From Lunularia cruciata (taxonomy: Eukaryota > Streptophyta > Marchantiopsida > Lunulariales > Lunulariaceae), in the NCBI GenBank assembly GCA_948567375.1, contig OX419758.1:66307965-66371964 (forward strand): a stretch of 64,000 nt of DNA. The letters are read 5' to 3'. A model generated the notes under the pieces. It was not told where the DNA came from. It was given only the letters and a program-made list of their open reading frames with translations, and did not search any database. Made by a program: the position numbers and the translations under genes. Below, piece after piece: positions 21,859 to 33,490 of this stretch (position 1 is its first letter; every line of letters starts with the position of its first letter).

Positions 21859-24800
21859 ATGGATCAACAATTGTAGGAGTTGATGCAAGGAATGCAGGGG
21901 ATGTTGAACAAGTTTTGAGAAATCAAGATGACCATGGAGGAATTGAAAAATCAAGTATGTGATGTCAAGAAGGATCAAGTAATGCAAGAAGGAGAGTCAT
22001 CTAAACAACCAGCACCAACAATCAAACTTGGAGATGTATGCATGCCAATGACACCGATTCCAATCAACAACCAAGCCACATTGTTACTATGAATGAAGAA
22101 GACATGCAACATCAAGCCTTGCAAGGAACAATGTTCCATAGGAGTAGTAGAAAATTGGATTTCAAGAATGAATTGATACCTTTGATTGTTCACAACAAAT
22201 ATCATTGATCATTCTATAGGTGTATTTGTGTGTAGGTATTTGATTGATAAGGCTTTCACATGGTATGATGCTTGGGAACAATCATTGCTAGTGGAAGGAA
22301 GAGAGGTCACTTTGGACAGCCATGCAAGAAGGGTTGCTCAAGAATTTCCAATCTATGGATCCATGCAAATGGCCCGAACCAAACTCTGGAGGTTGAAGAA
22401 GAAGAATAGCATACAAGAGTACATGGAGGTATTTTTAGATCTACAAGTTGTGATATGAGTCCAATCAAAGCTCTTGACAATTTCAAGAGAGGATAAAAAG
22501 AGCGGATAAAAAGAGCGGATTTGCCAAGAGGTAATCGTGCAAAATCCTTGTATTTTTTTTGAAGCCATTACTTGTGCACAAAGAATAGCAAGGGCGCTTG
22601 GAAGAAGTGAAGCAATAACACCAATGCAAAACTATCGAGCCGTGATACGCTATTTTGGTAGACCAGTGCCTATGGAATTGGGCAACATTCAGTTCCAAGA
22701 CAAAGGAGAAAGACCTCTCCAAGGAGAACGGAGATGGGTCAAAGAAAGGAGAGAAGGAGTCCTACAAGGAGAAGGGGCTCAATCAAAATAACAACAATGT
22801 TACAATTGTGGTAGAATTGGGCACATAGCCATCAATTATCGTGCTCGTCATCTTAGAGGCCCTTGGCATCCATACAACCTTTGAACCACATGGAGAGAAC
22901 CACTAGAGAGACAAATTTAAGAGGAAGATATGGAAACCACATCAAAGAACAAAGATCACCAATAAATGTACCTTGCGGCCTTATTGGCTCGGTGAAGAAG
23001 AGTAAAAGTGATGGGAGGAAGAGGATGAGTAAGCAAAGAAAGAGGAAGATAAATGCACAATTATTTGTTGTAAATGGAGTGCTAGAAGGAAATCCAGTGA
23101 GAGTGTTGATAGACCTTGGGGTAACAAAGAATTTTTTGTCTCACTCTATTGCAACAAGGTTGGGAATGAAACTAGAGAAGGATGAGATGGATGAAGTAGA
23201 GTTACCTAATGGTCAGACAAAGAGGATTGAGTCATTACATAAAGATAATATTCTTTGTAGGAGGGTATCAAGAAGCAATCAAGTGGTGAGTGATAAAACC
23301 AGCTTGTTATGATGCAATCTTAGGTATGTTGTGTGGATGAAGCACCACAACCCCATAGTGGATTGGAGGAAGAAAGTAGTGAAAACTAGTCAATAGAAGA
23401 TCTTTGGGATTAAAGGAAGATCACAAAGGCAAGAGTTGACTCTATATGTCATAAAGAACACATCTATTGGTAAGACAGATAGATGTTTCATGGGTTTAAT
23501 AAGAGAAGTCCAAAGTGCCCAACACAATGGACAAATTCTTGAGAGTTGAAAGATGTGGTCAATGAGTTCCAAGATGTCTTTCCGGATGAATTACCTGTAG
23601 GTTTACCACCAAAAAGGAGAGTAGATCATAAAATTGAGATACATCTTGGGAAGACACCTCCTTGTAAGCCCCCATATCAACTATCACTTTAAGAGTTGGA
23701 GGAGTGTAAGGCTCAAATTGAGGATATATTGCAGAAGGGGTTTATCCAACCTCGTATCACCATATAAGGCTCTTGTATTGTTTATGAAGAAGAAGGACGG
23801 AACAATGCGCATGTGCATCAACTACTTACGACCAAATCAAAAAATAGTGAAGAACAAATATCCATTACCTTGCATGGATGACTTGTTTGATCAACTCAAT
23901 GGGGCAAGGCATTTCACCAAACTTGATTTGCGTGATTACAACTAAATCAGGATTGCAAAAGAAGATATACACAAAATGGCCTTTTGAACAAGGTATGGTC
24001 ACTTTGAGTACTTGGTGATGCTATTTGGCCTCACCAATGTTCTAGCCACTTTCATGAGTTTGATGAGTGCCATATTTTGTCCATACTTGGATAAATCTGT
24101 TGGCATTTTTCTTGATGACATCTTAGCCTGATGAGTGCCATATTTTGTCCATACTTGGATAAATCTGTTGGCATTTTTCTTGATGACATCTTAGTCTACA
24201 GTAGGACATTGATAGAGCACAAGCAACATCTACAAGAAGTCCTCTAGATTCTCCAACAGAATCAATTGTATACCAAAATCTCAAAGTGCAAATTTGGCAA
24301 ATCTGAAGTAGACTACTTAGGGCATAGAGTAAGTGTGGAGGGTATCAAAGTGTTAATAGATAAAATAGAGGTCATTCAAAAGTAGAGTGCTCTAGAAGAT
24401 CAAACTCAACTCAAGAGTTTCTTGGGATTGATGGGGTTTTATCGTCAATTTTTCAAGGATTTCTCCAAGATTGCACAACCCCTAACCGCACTATTAGGCA
24501 AGAGGAAGAGGTGGATATGGAGAACGGCTAAAAAAATTGACCTTTTAGGAGTTAAAGACGCATTACTACATGCATCAATCTTGAAATGAGATGACCCAAA
24601 ATGTCCAATAAAGATGGCTACAGATGCATTAGGTGTAGCAATAAGAGCAGTCATACAACAAGAATGGTAGGATGGATGACACAAATCTCTAATCTACCTT
24701 GAGACACAAAATGATCTTTCTTGTTGATAGATTTGGTAGGCAGAATGGAGACAACAATTCAACATGAAAATCAGATATATGGAAAGCAAGAAGAAACTTG

Positions 24801-26280
24801 CAGATGCATTCACTCAAATGCCAATGGCAAACAATTTGGTGGTGGAAATCAAGTTGAACCCTAAATTCTGGCCTAGGATTCTTGATGTTACAAAAATTGA
24901 TCCACAAGTTATAGGTGCTCAATCATCCAAAGGTATCACCAACACCCAAGGACTCACCTTTTGTGATGGTAGGTTATGGATCCCAAATGATATGGATCTA
25001 AGAACCACCATCTAGCAGAATGTCATGATTTTACTTTTGTAGGTCACGTTGGAATGGACAAGACCTTGGATGCAGTCAAATGCCATTACTATTGGCCCAA
25101 AATGAGCAATGATGTGATGGAATATGTCCGGAGCTGCCTACTTTGTCAACAAAATAAGGCTTCTAATCAAGCTCCCACAAGACTCCTCAAACCTCTCTCC
25201 ACTCCTACACAACATTGGGAACATTTAAGCATGGATCTGGTTAGTGAATTGCCTAAGACCACCTTCAGGTTTGATTCCATTGTAGTCTTTGTTGATCGAC
25301 TCGGCAAAATGATTCATGTACATCCTACCACCAAGGATGTGATTGCCCTGCAACTAGCTCAATTGTACTTAGATGCAATTTTTTCCCATCATGGCTTGTC
25401 TCAAGTGCTCATCATTGATAGAGGTACTCAATTCACTAGTTTGTTTTGGGGAACACTCTTTGGGTTCTTTAAAACCAAATTAGTTATATCCATAGTTCAC
25501 CATCCACAGACCGATGGACAAATAGAGAGGGAAAATCACATTTTTGAGGACATGCTATGGGCTTTACTCTAGATGAGCAAGAGAGTTGGGACACCTTACT
25601 CCCATTGGTGGAATTTTCATACAATAATTCATGAATACCTCTACACAAGTCACACCATTTGTCTTCATGTATGGAGAGCATCCTTCCACACCTTCAAGCT
25701 TGATGAAGGTCTATCTGGTGGCTACCAAGGTGGACATTATCAACACTTTTGTTTCTAGAATCCAACAGGGGGTGGAGCACTCCAAGCACAAGTTACAGAT
25801 CACCCAAAATTGGCAAAAGTAGTATGTAGATGCACACAACCAACACATGGAATTCAATGTGGGAGATCAAGTCTGGCTTTCAACCACCAACCTCAAGTTA
25901 GTTGGTCCTCATAAGCTCAGGCCTTGTTTCATTGGACCTTTTTCTTCTTGCATTGCATCAAAGATGTGGCATATCACCTCAAGCTCCCACCACATATGAA
26001 GATCCACCCAATGTTTCATGTTTCTTTATTATGCTGACATGCTCCCTGGCCACCCCACTTCTCTTCCATCCAAGAAAGTCGACCTTGTCCAACCTTGGTT
26101 GATGACACAAAGGAGTATGAAGTTAAACACATTCTCCAGAAGCACATCCAATGTACTTGCCATCCAAGTGTAGAATACCTGGTACATTGGAAAGGGTACC
26201 CCTTGTATGAGGTGACATGGGAGTCAATAGGTAACTTGACCCACGCATGAGTGTTAGTGAAATCCTTTGAGCAATAGCTT
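21859..26280 (+). pseudogene. Element 2 gag-pol with chromodomain, multiply broken
   Basis: A possible gag ATG at 21859 meets a stop within a few codons. Gag homology follows at 22186-22458. The zinc knuckle near 22800-22845 reads C-x2-C-x4-H-x4-Y, so its last cysteine is lost. Protease (within 22863-23312) reads IDLG where active enzymes have IDSG or IDTG. Reverse transcriptase starts near 23750 and carries FLDD, but a 68-bp tandem duplication spans that site. RNase H is incomplete near 24600-24760. Integrase (25054-25572) is the longest intact piece, with MDLV, an Asp in DRGTQF and a Glu in DGQIERE. A chromodomain (EYLVHWKGYP ... VTWES) lies near 26165-26245. Inactive. Confidence 0.9.
24061..24196 (+). 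repeat. 68-bp tandem duplication across the reverse transcriptase active site
   Basis: 24061-24128 and 24129-24196 are identical except for one C-to-T change near the end. Each copy contains the FLDD codons (24108-24119 and 24176-24187). Because 68 is not a multiple of three, the duplication also shifts the frame. Confidence 0.95.
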
Positions 26281-26301
26281 CACAACGAGGATGTTGCATC
26301 T

Positions 26302-26317
26302 TAAAAGGAGTGAGGTT
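26302..26317 (+). other. Polypurine tract of element 2
   Basis: The purine-rich TAAAAGGAGTGAGGTT abuts the 3' LTR and is the expected start point of plus-strand DNA synthesis. Confidence 0.75.
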
Positions 26318-27062
26318 TGTAATACCAATAGCTAGAAAGATGATCTAGAGATGAAATTTGGTTTGGTAACATCTGTAAGGATGTTAAACATAAGGGAATA
26401 AGTAGATAAGCTAGAGGTATCACCAAAAGAGTACTTCTACTAGTAGGCCAAAAACTGAAACATGCTTGGAAACTTTAGAATCAATAGCTAAGCATATGAT
26501 CTAGAGGTGAAACTTGGAGTGGTAACACCTAGAAAGATGTTACACATGATGGATAATGTAGATCAGATAGAATTATCACCAAAAGAACACTTTTACTAAT
26601 AGTGCAAAAGCCAAAAATAGCCTAAAAACTTTAAAGCCATTTTTGGAGGCCTAAACAGATGAAATAGGTCTCAAAAATGGAAAAAATCCCTCCCCCTCAA
26701 AGGTGAAGAGGCTTGCCTTCTCGCCCCATGATTTGTGCCATCAAGAGCTTTCCAATGGTACCTTACCAATGCAATTTTGAGCTTCCTACAAGAAGATTGC
26801 CTAAAGATTCCCTTTGGTCAAACCCATTTGACCAACTAGATAGGACAAGCACTGACATGTCACCCATCCAAAAAACTAATCCAAGGATGGAGCTCACTGA
26901 TAGGTCACCAATCCATGTATATGATCCAAAGGTGGAGCTTCCTTTGAAGGGATCGTCTTTGCTATATAATAAAAAGAAGTTGTTCCTTTGGAGCATTGGA
27001 GGATTTAGTGTGAAATCTGTGTTTTCTCTCTTGAAGAGTTCTCTTGTCCTCAGAGTATTACA
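26318..27062 (+). repeat. 3' LTR of element 2
   Basis: A 745-bp LTR from TGTAATACC to GTATTACA. It aligns along its whole length with the 5' copy, with scattered substitutions and small indels. Confidence 0.92.
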
Positions 27063-27489
27063 ATGGAGCAGAAAAATAAGAGAATGGAAGATCATGTTGG
27101 GATACTTGAATGTGAGAAAACTCCGAATGTGAGAAAATTCAAATGCCTAGCATGAGCTTTGGTTGTGGTATTTATACCGGAGCATATAAGGCTCTTGAGA
27201 AGCTTCTCAAGAAGCATCCTTGAGCCACTTTCTTGGAGAGCAAGCCAAGTTAACCGAGAAGCTTCCTAAGAAGCTTTCTTCTAGCTTTCTTCTTCTAGCC
27301 ATCTACTTGGCTTGTAAGCTAAGCTAGTTGGAAGCTTCAAGAAGCTACTTACTTGGAATGCAAGTTAAGCTAGCCGGGAAGCTTCCCAAGAAGATTCCTA
27401 GATACTTCTAGAATATTCAAGGCTAATTTGACCTATTCATTACTTTGTTATCCCTAACTAACTTTGCTGCTAAACTCTATATTGTTACA
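27063..27489 (-). repeat. Main part of the element 1 5' LTR, right of the nested insertion
   Basis: This continues the LTR interrupted at 20499. It contains a minus-strand TATAAATA box (27169-27176) and a three-module heat-shock element, GAAGCTTCAAGAA, at 27331-27343. As the 5' LTR it would have driven element 1, but element 2 now separates promoter from coding region. Confidence 0.9.
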
Positions 27490-27847
27490 CTTGAGAAGGT
27501 TTGTGAGAATATTAAAGATTGTTGTAAAGCATATGATCCCTCTAGTGATTATACAAAGTTGTTCTAGGTGGTTGTAGTATTAGTGAAAAAAGAGATTCTT
27601 AGATGAATAGTGAACTGCTAGGTACTAGTTGACTTCTCATGAAAGAGAAGGATACAAGGGGCATTAGACCAATTTCTAGTCACCTTATTCCATATCAATT
27701 TGGAGTTGCTACATCTAGAGGTTGTGACACTAGATATCTAAGCCTTAGACCATTCCTAGATATCTACTAAATTGGGTTGTTATATAGGTGGATATTGAGA
27801 ATACTTATAATAACATCTCACATACATACATCTTCAAAGAGCTTAGA
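27490..27847. other. Spacer between elements 1 and 3
   Basis: 358 bp of AT-rich DNA with no recognisable gene. It is the original target DNA and continues beyond element 3 at 33491. Confidence 0.6.
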
Positions 27848-28272
27848 TGTAAAAGACTAAAACCGAGGAGAGAAATAAGAGAATGGAATTTCATATTAGA
27901 ACGCTTGAATGTGGGAAAACTCCATATGCCTAGCATGAGCTTTGGCTTTGGTATTTATAGGTAGCATACAAGGCCCTTGAGAAGCTTCTCAAGAAGCTTC
28001 CTTGAGCTGCTTTCTTAGAGTGCAAGCCAAGTTAGCCAAGAAGCCTCGCAAGAAGTTTCCTTCTAGAAGTTGCCTACTTGGCGTGCAAGCTAAACTAGTT
28101 AGAACCTTCTAGAAGCTTCCTTCTAGAAGCTACCTGCTTGGGTGCAAGTTAACTAGTCAAGAAGCTTCCCAAGAAGCTTCCTAGATGCTTTTGGAATATT
28201 CTAGGCTAATTTGGCTTACTCTCTACTTTCATTAGCGTTACTAACTACATCGCTAAACTCCATATTGTTACA
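27848..28272 (-). repeat. 3' LTR of element 3
   Basis: A 425-bp LTR, TGTAAC to TTTACA on the minus strand, preceded on that strand by the polypurine tract GCGGTGGAGGAATA (28273-28286). The TATAAATA box is at 27952-27959. Confidence 0.93.
27981..28119 (-). promoter_or_regulatory. Heat-shock elements in the element 3 3' LTR
   Basis: GAAGCTTC occurs at 27981-27988 and 27993-28000, the first only 21 bp upstream of the TATAAATA box in the minus direction. A perfect four-module element GAACCTTCTAGAAGCTTC lies at 28102-28119. Confidence 0.7.
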
Positions 28273-31200
28273 TATTCCTCCACCGCTAGTTGGTGACGTC
28301 CTCATCGCCATTGGAGGTTCAAACTCCTAGATGGCCATCTATGCATTCTGGAGGTGAGAAAGAGGTTCCCATATGGCATCATGAAGGGGATACACTTTCC
28401 AAAGGACCTTGTACTCCATATGTTGGCGGCGTCCTCGTTGGATGTGGCAACGTGCAAGGATAAAATCAACTTCATACTCCTCATGATCATTGATAGGGGT
28501 AGGGGGAGGAGGAGGTTGGACTTGAGAGGAGAAGGAAGAGGGGTTAGGAACAAAGGGTTTTAACTTGGAAACATGAATGACATGATGGATGCACATATGA
28601 GAAGGCAAAGCAAGTCAATAAGCAACAAGAGAGATAATTTGGGTGATATCGAAAGGTCCTATCCAATTAGGGGCAAGTTTACAAACTTGGGTATCAAGAG
28701 GAAGGGGTGGATTACTAGGGGATAGCATAACCTTATCACCAACTTCAAAGGTGAGATCACAACGATGATGGTCCGCATATTGTTTTTGATGATTTTGAGC
28801 AACAAGTAGGTGAGATTTGGCTTGTTGGAAAGATTTTGGAGATTGTGGTCAAGAAGTTTGAAGTATGGGAGACCTAAGACGGAGGAGGAGCAAGAAGAGA
28901 ATCTAGGACAAGCCGATCTTGGCCAAAATTGAGAAAGAAAGGAGAAAATCCGGTGCTTGCCTATTTAGAATTGTTGTATGTAAACTCTGCAATTGCAAGA
29001 CATTCATCCCAACTGGTATAGTGCATGTTGACAAAATCACCCAACATATCTTCCAAGGTGCAATTTGCACGTTCAATTTGTCCATAAATTTGAGGATGAT
29101 AGGCTGTGGACAAAGCAAGCTTGATGCCAAGTATTTAGAAGAGGGCTTGACAAAACTTTCCGGTGAAACGAGGATCACGGTTGGAGATGAGTACATGTGG
29201 TATCCCATGATGTTTGAATACATTATCAAAGTAGAGTTGTGCCAAGGTTGGAGCATCCACATTATCAACCATTGGTGCCAAATGGATTTGCTTACTAAGC
29301 TTATCCATAAACACCACAATTGCTATGTGACCTTGTTGTGTCTTAGGCAAGGAGGTGATGAGATCGAAGCGCACATGCTCCCAATGAGTAGTTGGAATGA
29401 GAAGTGGCTAAAGGAGTCCACTTAGCTTTTGGTTACTGGCCTTATTCCGTTGACAACTCTCACATGATTGGACAAACTCCCAAACATCTCGTATCATGTT
29501 GGGCTACCACCATTGGCATTGGAGGGTACCCAAGGTCTTGTCCACCCCCATGTGACCAACTATTGGTAAATCATGGGCTTCCTAAAGGCGCACAAGTTGG
29601 AGATCACCTTTGGTTGACACATAGATCTGGTCCGCATGGAATAGAAGGCCTTCCTTGAAGAAGAAGGTGTTGTACTCTTTGTTGCTTGCTGTCAGACGAC
29701 CATATACCATTTGGAAGAAGGGATCTTGTTGTAGAGCTGACCAAAACTTGTTATGGACCTTGGGGTCAATTGACACCATTGTAATTGCCATCGTGATGAG
29801 AAGAAGAGACTTCAAATCAGGTCGTTGTGATAGAGCATCAAGGATGACATGGAACCAACCTGGTTTGTACTCAAGTTTGATGTCAAACAATTAGAGTTGC
29901 TCTTCCCATTGATGATGTCGACTCTTCATATGTTCCAAGTGTAAGGTCTGCAACAATAGCTTGTGATTAGTTTGCATGATCACTTGTGTCTCTAAGAGAT
30001 AATGCCTCCGTACCTTGGTGGCATATACCATTGCAAGTTGTTCCCAATCTCAAGCAGAGTAATTTCTTTCAATTGTATTTAGTCGGTGAGACACAAAGGC
30101 AATGGGATGTAGTCCATCTAGGAATTCCTATTGCAAGACAACTCCAATTGCAAGGTTAAAAACATCAAAATCAACCACACAAGGTAGTTGAGGATCATAT
30201 GGTTGAAGAATAGGTCTTGAAGACACCATATGCTTTAACTTTTGGAACGCTTCTTCATGCTTGGTGGTCCATTGGAAGCTTGAGTTCTTTCCCAAGAGGT
30301 TAGTTAATGGTGCAGCCACATGAGCATAATAGTAAATGAACATTGGTAAAAAGTGGCCAATCCATTGAATGCCTGTACTTTTGTAGCATCTTTCGGGGTA
30401 GGCCAATCAATAATGGTCTTGATTTTCTCTTCTTCCATCTTGATCCACTCTGATGAGATCTTATGACCCAAGAAGGTAACCTCCTTCTGCCAAAAGGCAC
30501 ACTTTGACTTCTTGCAGTAAAATTTCCATTGTCATAGTCATCTAGGACTTCTTGCACATGATTCATGTGTTCTACCTCTATCTTACTATAGATTAAGATA
30601 TCACCCAAGAACACCACTACGAACCAATCCAAAAGTCCATTTAACACCTGATGCATATGATCTATGAAGACTACTGGAGCATTAGTAAGTCCGAAAGGTA
30701 GAACTCTCCATTCAAAATGCCCATACCTTGTGCGAAAAGCAGTCTTTTGCACATCTCTCTATCAATAGGGATTTGCCAATAGCCGCTGCAAAGATCCAAC
30801 TTGGAAAAGTATCGTGCTCCACTTAGTTGATCAAGCAAGTTGTCAATCCGAGGCAAGGGATATGCATTCTTCACAATTTGCTTATTGAGCCCACGGTAAT
30901 CAATACAGAAACAAAGTCCTCCATCCTTCTTGAAACAAATAGTACCGGTGCTCCCAAAGGAGAGGTATTATGTCGTATGAAGTCCTTCTCTAACAACTCT
31001 GTAAGTGTTGTTTGTAACTCCTCCAACTCCTTTGGTGAGAGTCAATAGATCGGTCTACCTTCTGGAGTACTCCTTGGCAATAACTCAATCTTGAAGGGCA
31101 TACCTTGATCGGAGTGTAATCCCTTTGGAAAATCATCCAAAAACACGTTCAAAAACTCCTGAACTATCCAACCATTGCTTGATGAGGCTCTTGGCCCTCC

Positions 31201-33040
31201 CCTGATTGTTCTTGTGCAATTAGCTTGATCCACACCGCAAATATAGACTTATCTTCCTCCAAAGCTTGCTCTATGGCTGCTTCGCTAACAAACTTCTTTT
31301 CTAGGGACTCATCTCTCTTCCAAGCTTGCTCCATGGTTGCCTTCTTGGTAAACTTCCCATCTTGGGACTCATCTTCCTTCAAGGTTTGCTCTATAGCTAC
31401 CTTCCCAACAAACTTCTCATCTTGAGACTGACTATTCTTAGGTGCCTTACTCAGAGGTGCCAGGCAACCTAATTGGAAATTCCTACCTTGGTGCTATACT
31501 TGAATTTATCATCGGGTCCAATCAAATTGAACCTTATGACATTCAAGCTAAAGTAGACCTAGAATGATATCATAGTGTAGAGGTGCCACTACAAACCTCA
31601 TATACTCCAAATACTGTTTCCCAATCTTGAGGGTAATAGGATGCGAGGTGCAGAACCTTTCTACCATCCGCCATCATCAATCTACTTCCAATTACTGGCT
31701 TGATAGGAATACCCAATTCCCTTGCCACTTGCATCAACATGCAATTCTCTAAACTTCTGGAATCAACCAAAATCCTACAACCTCGATTAGATATTGTACC
31801 TTGCAAGTGAAGCAAACTTGCATAGGTCGAGCCTTCAATCCCATTAGAACTAATCAAGCTCCCACTAGACAGCTCGAGATCTCCTATTGGGATTCCTTGT
31901 TTCCCTGATCATACCGCTCTACAACCTCCACCTGGGCAACTTGTTGAGGTCGCCCATTCTTGAGTGGACATTCATCAATGTGATGCTCCAATTGGCGACA
32001 AAAAAAAACAACCACCATTGTGTCATAGTTTCTCTTTATTTGCAATGCCAAGTGATCTTTGTTGAAGGGCATCAATCTCCATTGGTGCTGGCTCCTCCAC
32101 TTGTGTGTAGTGTGTCAGTAGGCTCTATAGAGGTCAAGGTCGAGACCAAGTTGTTGCCACCAAGGAATCAAAATGTTTGGCCAACCGCATGGCTTCTTCC
32201 AAGTGTTGTGGCTCTCACATAGTTACCTTTAATTTGGTTCTCGCCTTCAAGCCCCTCACAAATTGATCCAGAGCTTCACCTTCCAATATATTTGGAATTT
32301 GCATGATGGTGTTTTGGAACTGCGTGATGTAATTTCTTACAGAGCCAATCTGTTTCAACTTTGCCAACTTATCTCGTGCAACTCATGTGGCATTTATAGC
32401 TTAGAATTGACTAATTATTGTGCTCTTCAATTCTTCCCATGTCAAGATTGGTGCAACAATTTGTCGTTCAATACGCTCCACTCGGAATCTCCACTATAGC
32501 TTTGCTACTCTATCCAATTGGCTAGAAGCCAAGAGAATCTGTTTTTGCTTGTCTTGTAGATTTGTTGCTTCAAAATAATGTTCACAATCAAACACAAAAT
32601 TCTCCATTGCACCCAAGAGATTCTTGCCTTCAAATACCTTGGGTTTAGGGAATCTGATCTGATGTTCTCCTTCTCAAATTGGTACTCTCTTCACATGCTC
32701 TTGTCGTCAAAGATCTCGTTCATCCAACAATCAAGTAAGATGTTCGATTTGTTGCTGTATAGCAAGGATAACATCAGGTATTGCCGCCATGGTTGCTACT
32801 CTATCACGCCACCCCTAATCTATGTAATTTATTAACACATAGAAACAACACGTCCATTGTTCTCCATAAGTTATAACTAAAAGTACCAAGGGCTCCTCAG
32901 ATATGGTGATCATATGTAAAAAATCTTGTCCAAAGTGTGAGGTGATGAACTGTGTAAAACAATGCTTGGGTAATGCTTGGATGAAAAGATCCCAATGGTT
33001 TAGTGGAAGTGGATTTGGTGGTCCATAAATTCCATCCATC
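28273..33040 (-). pseudogene. Element 3 gag-pol with chromodomain, multiply broken
   Basis: On the minus strand: gag remnants to about 32600; a zinc knuckle (31970-32025) that has lost its first cysteine but keeps C, H and C; and protease (31570-31857) reading VDSRSLENCM. A tandem ~20-residue spacer repeat spans about 31240-31435. Reverse transcriptase (30300-31233) carries FLGD instead of FLDD, removing one catalytic aspartate. RNase H and integrase fragments follow; integrase reads ISNRDPRF, so the usual aspartate before Arg is Asn. A chromodomain (YEVDFIL ... HDAIWEPL) lies at 28339-28500. Stops and frameshifts separate the domains. Confidence 0.9.
31240..31435 (-). repeat. Coding tandem repeat between protease and reverse transcriptase (element 3)
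   Basis: Minus-strand units begin SQDEKF, SQDGKFTKKATMEQAWKRDE and SLEKKFVSEAAIEQALEEDK. The ~60-bp unit and three-copy structure match those of element 1. Confidence 0.75.
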
Positions 33041-33048
33041 CCATTCCT

Positions 33049-33060
33049 GCTCTGATACCA
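33049..33060 (-). other. Primer-binding site of element 3
   Basis: On the minus strand this reads TGGTATCAGAGC, the exact complement of the initiator-Met tRNA 3' end, one base from the LTR. Confidence 0.9.
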
Positions 33061-33061
33061 A

Positions 33062-33485
33062 TGTAAAAGACCAAAATCAAAGAGAGAAATAAGAGAATGG
33101 AAGTTCACATTGGGATGCTTGAATGTGGGAAAACTCCAAATGCCTAGCATGAGCATTGGCTTTGGTATTTATAGGTAGCATACAAGGCCCTTGAGAAGCT
33201 TCTCAAGAAGCTTCCTTGAGCCGCTTTCTTAGAGTGCAAGCCAAGTTAGCCAGGAAGCCTCTCAACAAGTTCCTCCTAGAAACCGCCTACTTGGCGTGCA
33301 AGCTAAACTAGTTAGAACCTTCTAGAAGCTTCTTTCTAGAAGCTACCTGCTTGGGGTGCAAGTTAACAAGTCGGGAAGCTTCTCAAGAAGCTTCCTAGAT
33401 GCTTTTGGAATATTCTAGGCTAATTTAGCTTATTCTCTACTTCATTAACCTTACTAACTACGTCGCTAAACTCCATATTGTTACA
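33062..33485 (-). repeat. 5' LTR of element 3
   Basis: A 424-bp LTR matching the 3' copy. It contains the TATAAATA box at 33166-33173 (minus strand) and is the promoter LTR of this element. Confidence 0.93.
33195..33332 (-). promoter_or_regulatory. Heat-shock elements in the element 3 5' LTR (promoter LTR)
   Basis: GAAGCTTC at 33195-33202 and 33207-33214 begins 21 bp upstream of the TATA box (minus direction). A perfect four-module element GAACCTTCTAGAAGCTTC occupies 33315-33332, with a further TTCTAGAA just beyond. Conservation in both LTRs and in element 1 argues for function in the ancestral element. Confidence 0.72.
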
Positions 33486-33490
33486 TTAGA

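Larger units (their letters stand above)
20500..27062 (+). mobile_element. Element 2: plus-strand chromovirus nested in element 1
   Basis: A 6,563-bp Ty3/gypsy element with ~745-bp LTRs (20500-21247 and 26318-27062), a primer site at 21249-21260, gag-pol and a C-terminal chromodomain. It lies inside the 5' LTR of element 1. The 5 bp on its left (ACTGA, 20495-20499) correspond to ATGGA on its right (27063-27067), a target duplication with two mismatches. The LTR sequence on both sides realigns without gap to intact LTRs of the family. It must be younger than element 1. Confidence 0.93.
15219..27489 (-). mobile_element. Element 1: minus-strand chromovirus, interrupted by element 2
   Basis: The outer boundaries are LTRs reading TGTAAC...TTTACA on the minus strand. 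Removing nested element 2 and one duplicated 5-bp target leaves about 5.70 kb, close to the 5,638 bp of sister element 3. Flanks are ATTGA (15214-15218) and CTTGA (27490-27494), a target duplication with one mismatch. Order from high to low coordinates is split 5' LTR, primer site, gag, protease, reverse transcriptase, RNase H, integrase, chromodomain, polypurine tract, 3' LTR, which defines a Ty3/gypsy chromovirus. Confidence 0.92.
27848..33485 (-). mobile_element. Element 3: complete minus-strand chromovirus, same family as element 1
   Basis: A 5,638-bp element with LTRs 27848-28272 and 33062-33485 and a perfect target duplication TTAGA (27843-27847 and 33486-33490). The primer site is intact and domain order matches element 1. 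The intact target duplication and perfect primer site suggest it is younger than element 1, but its coding region is broken. Confidence 0.95.
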
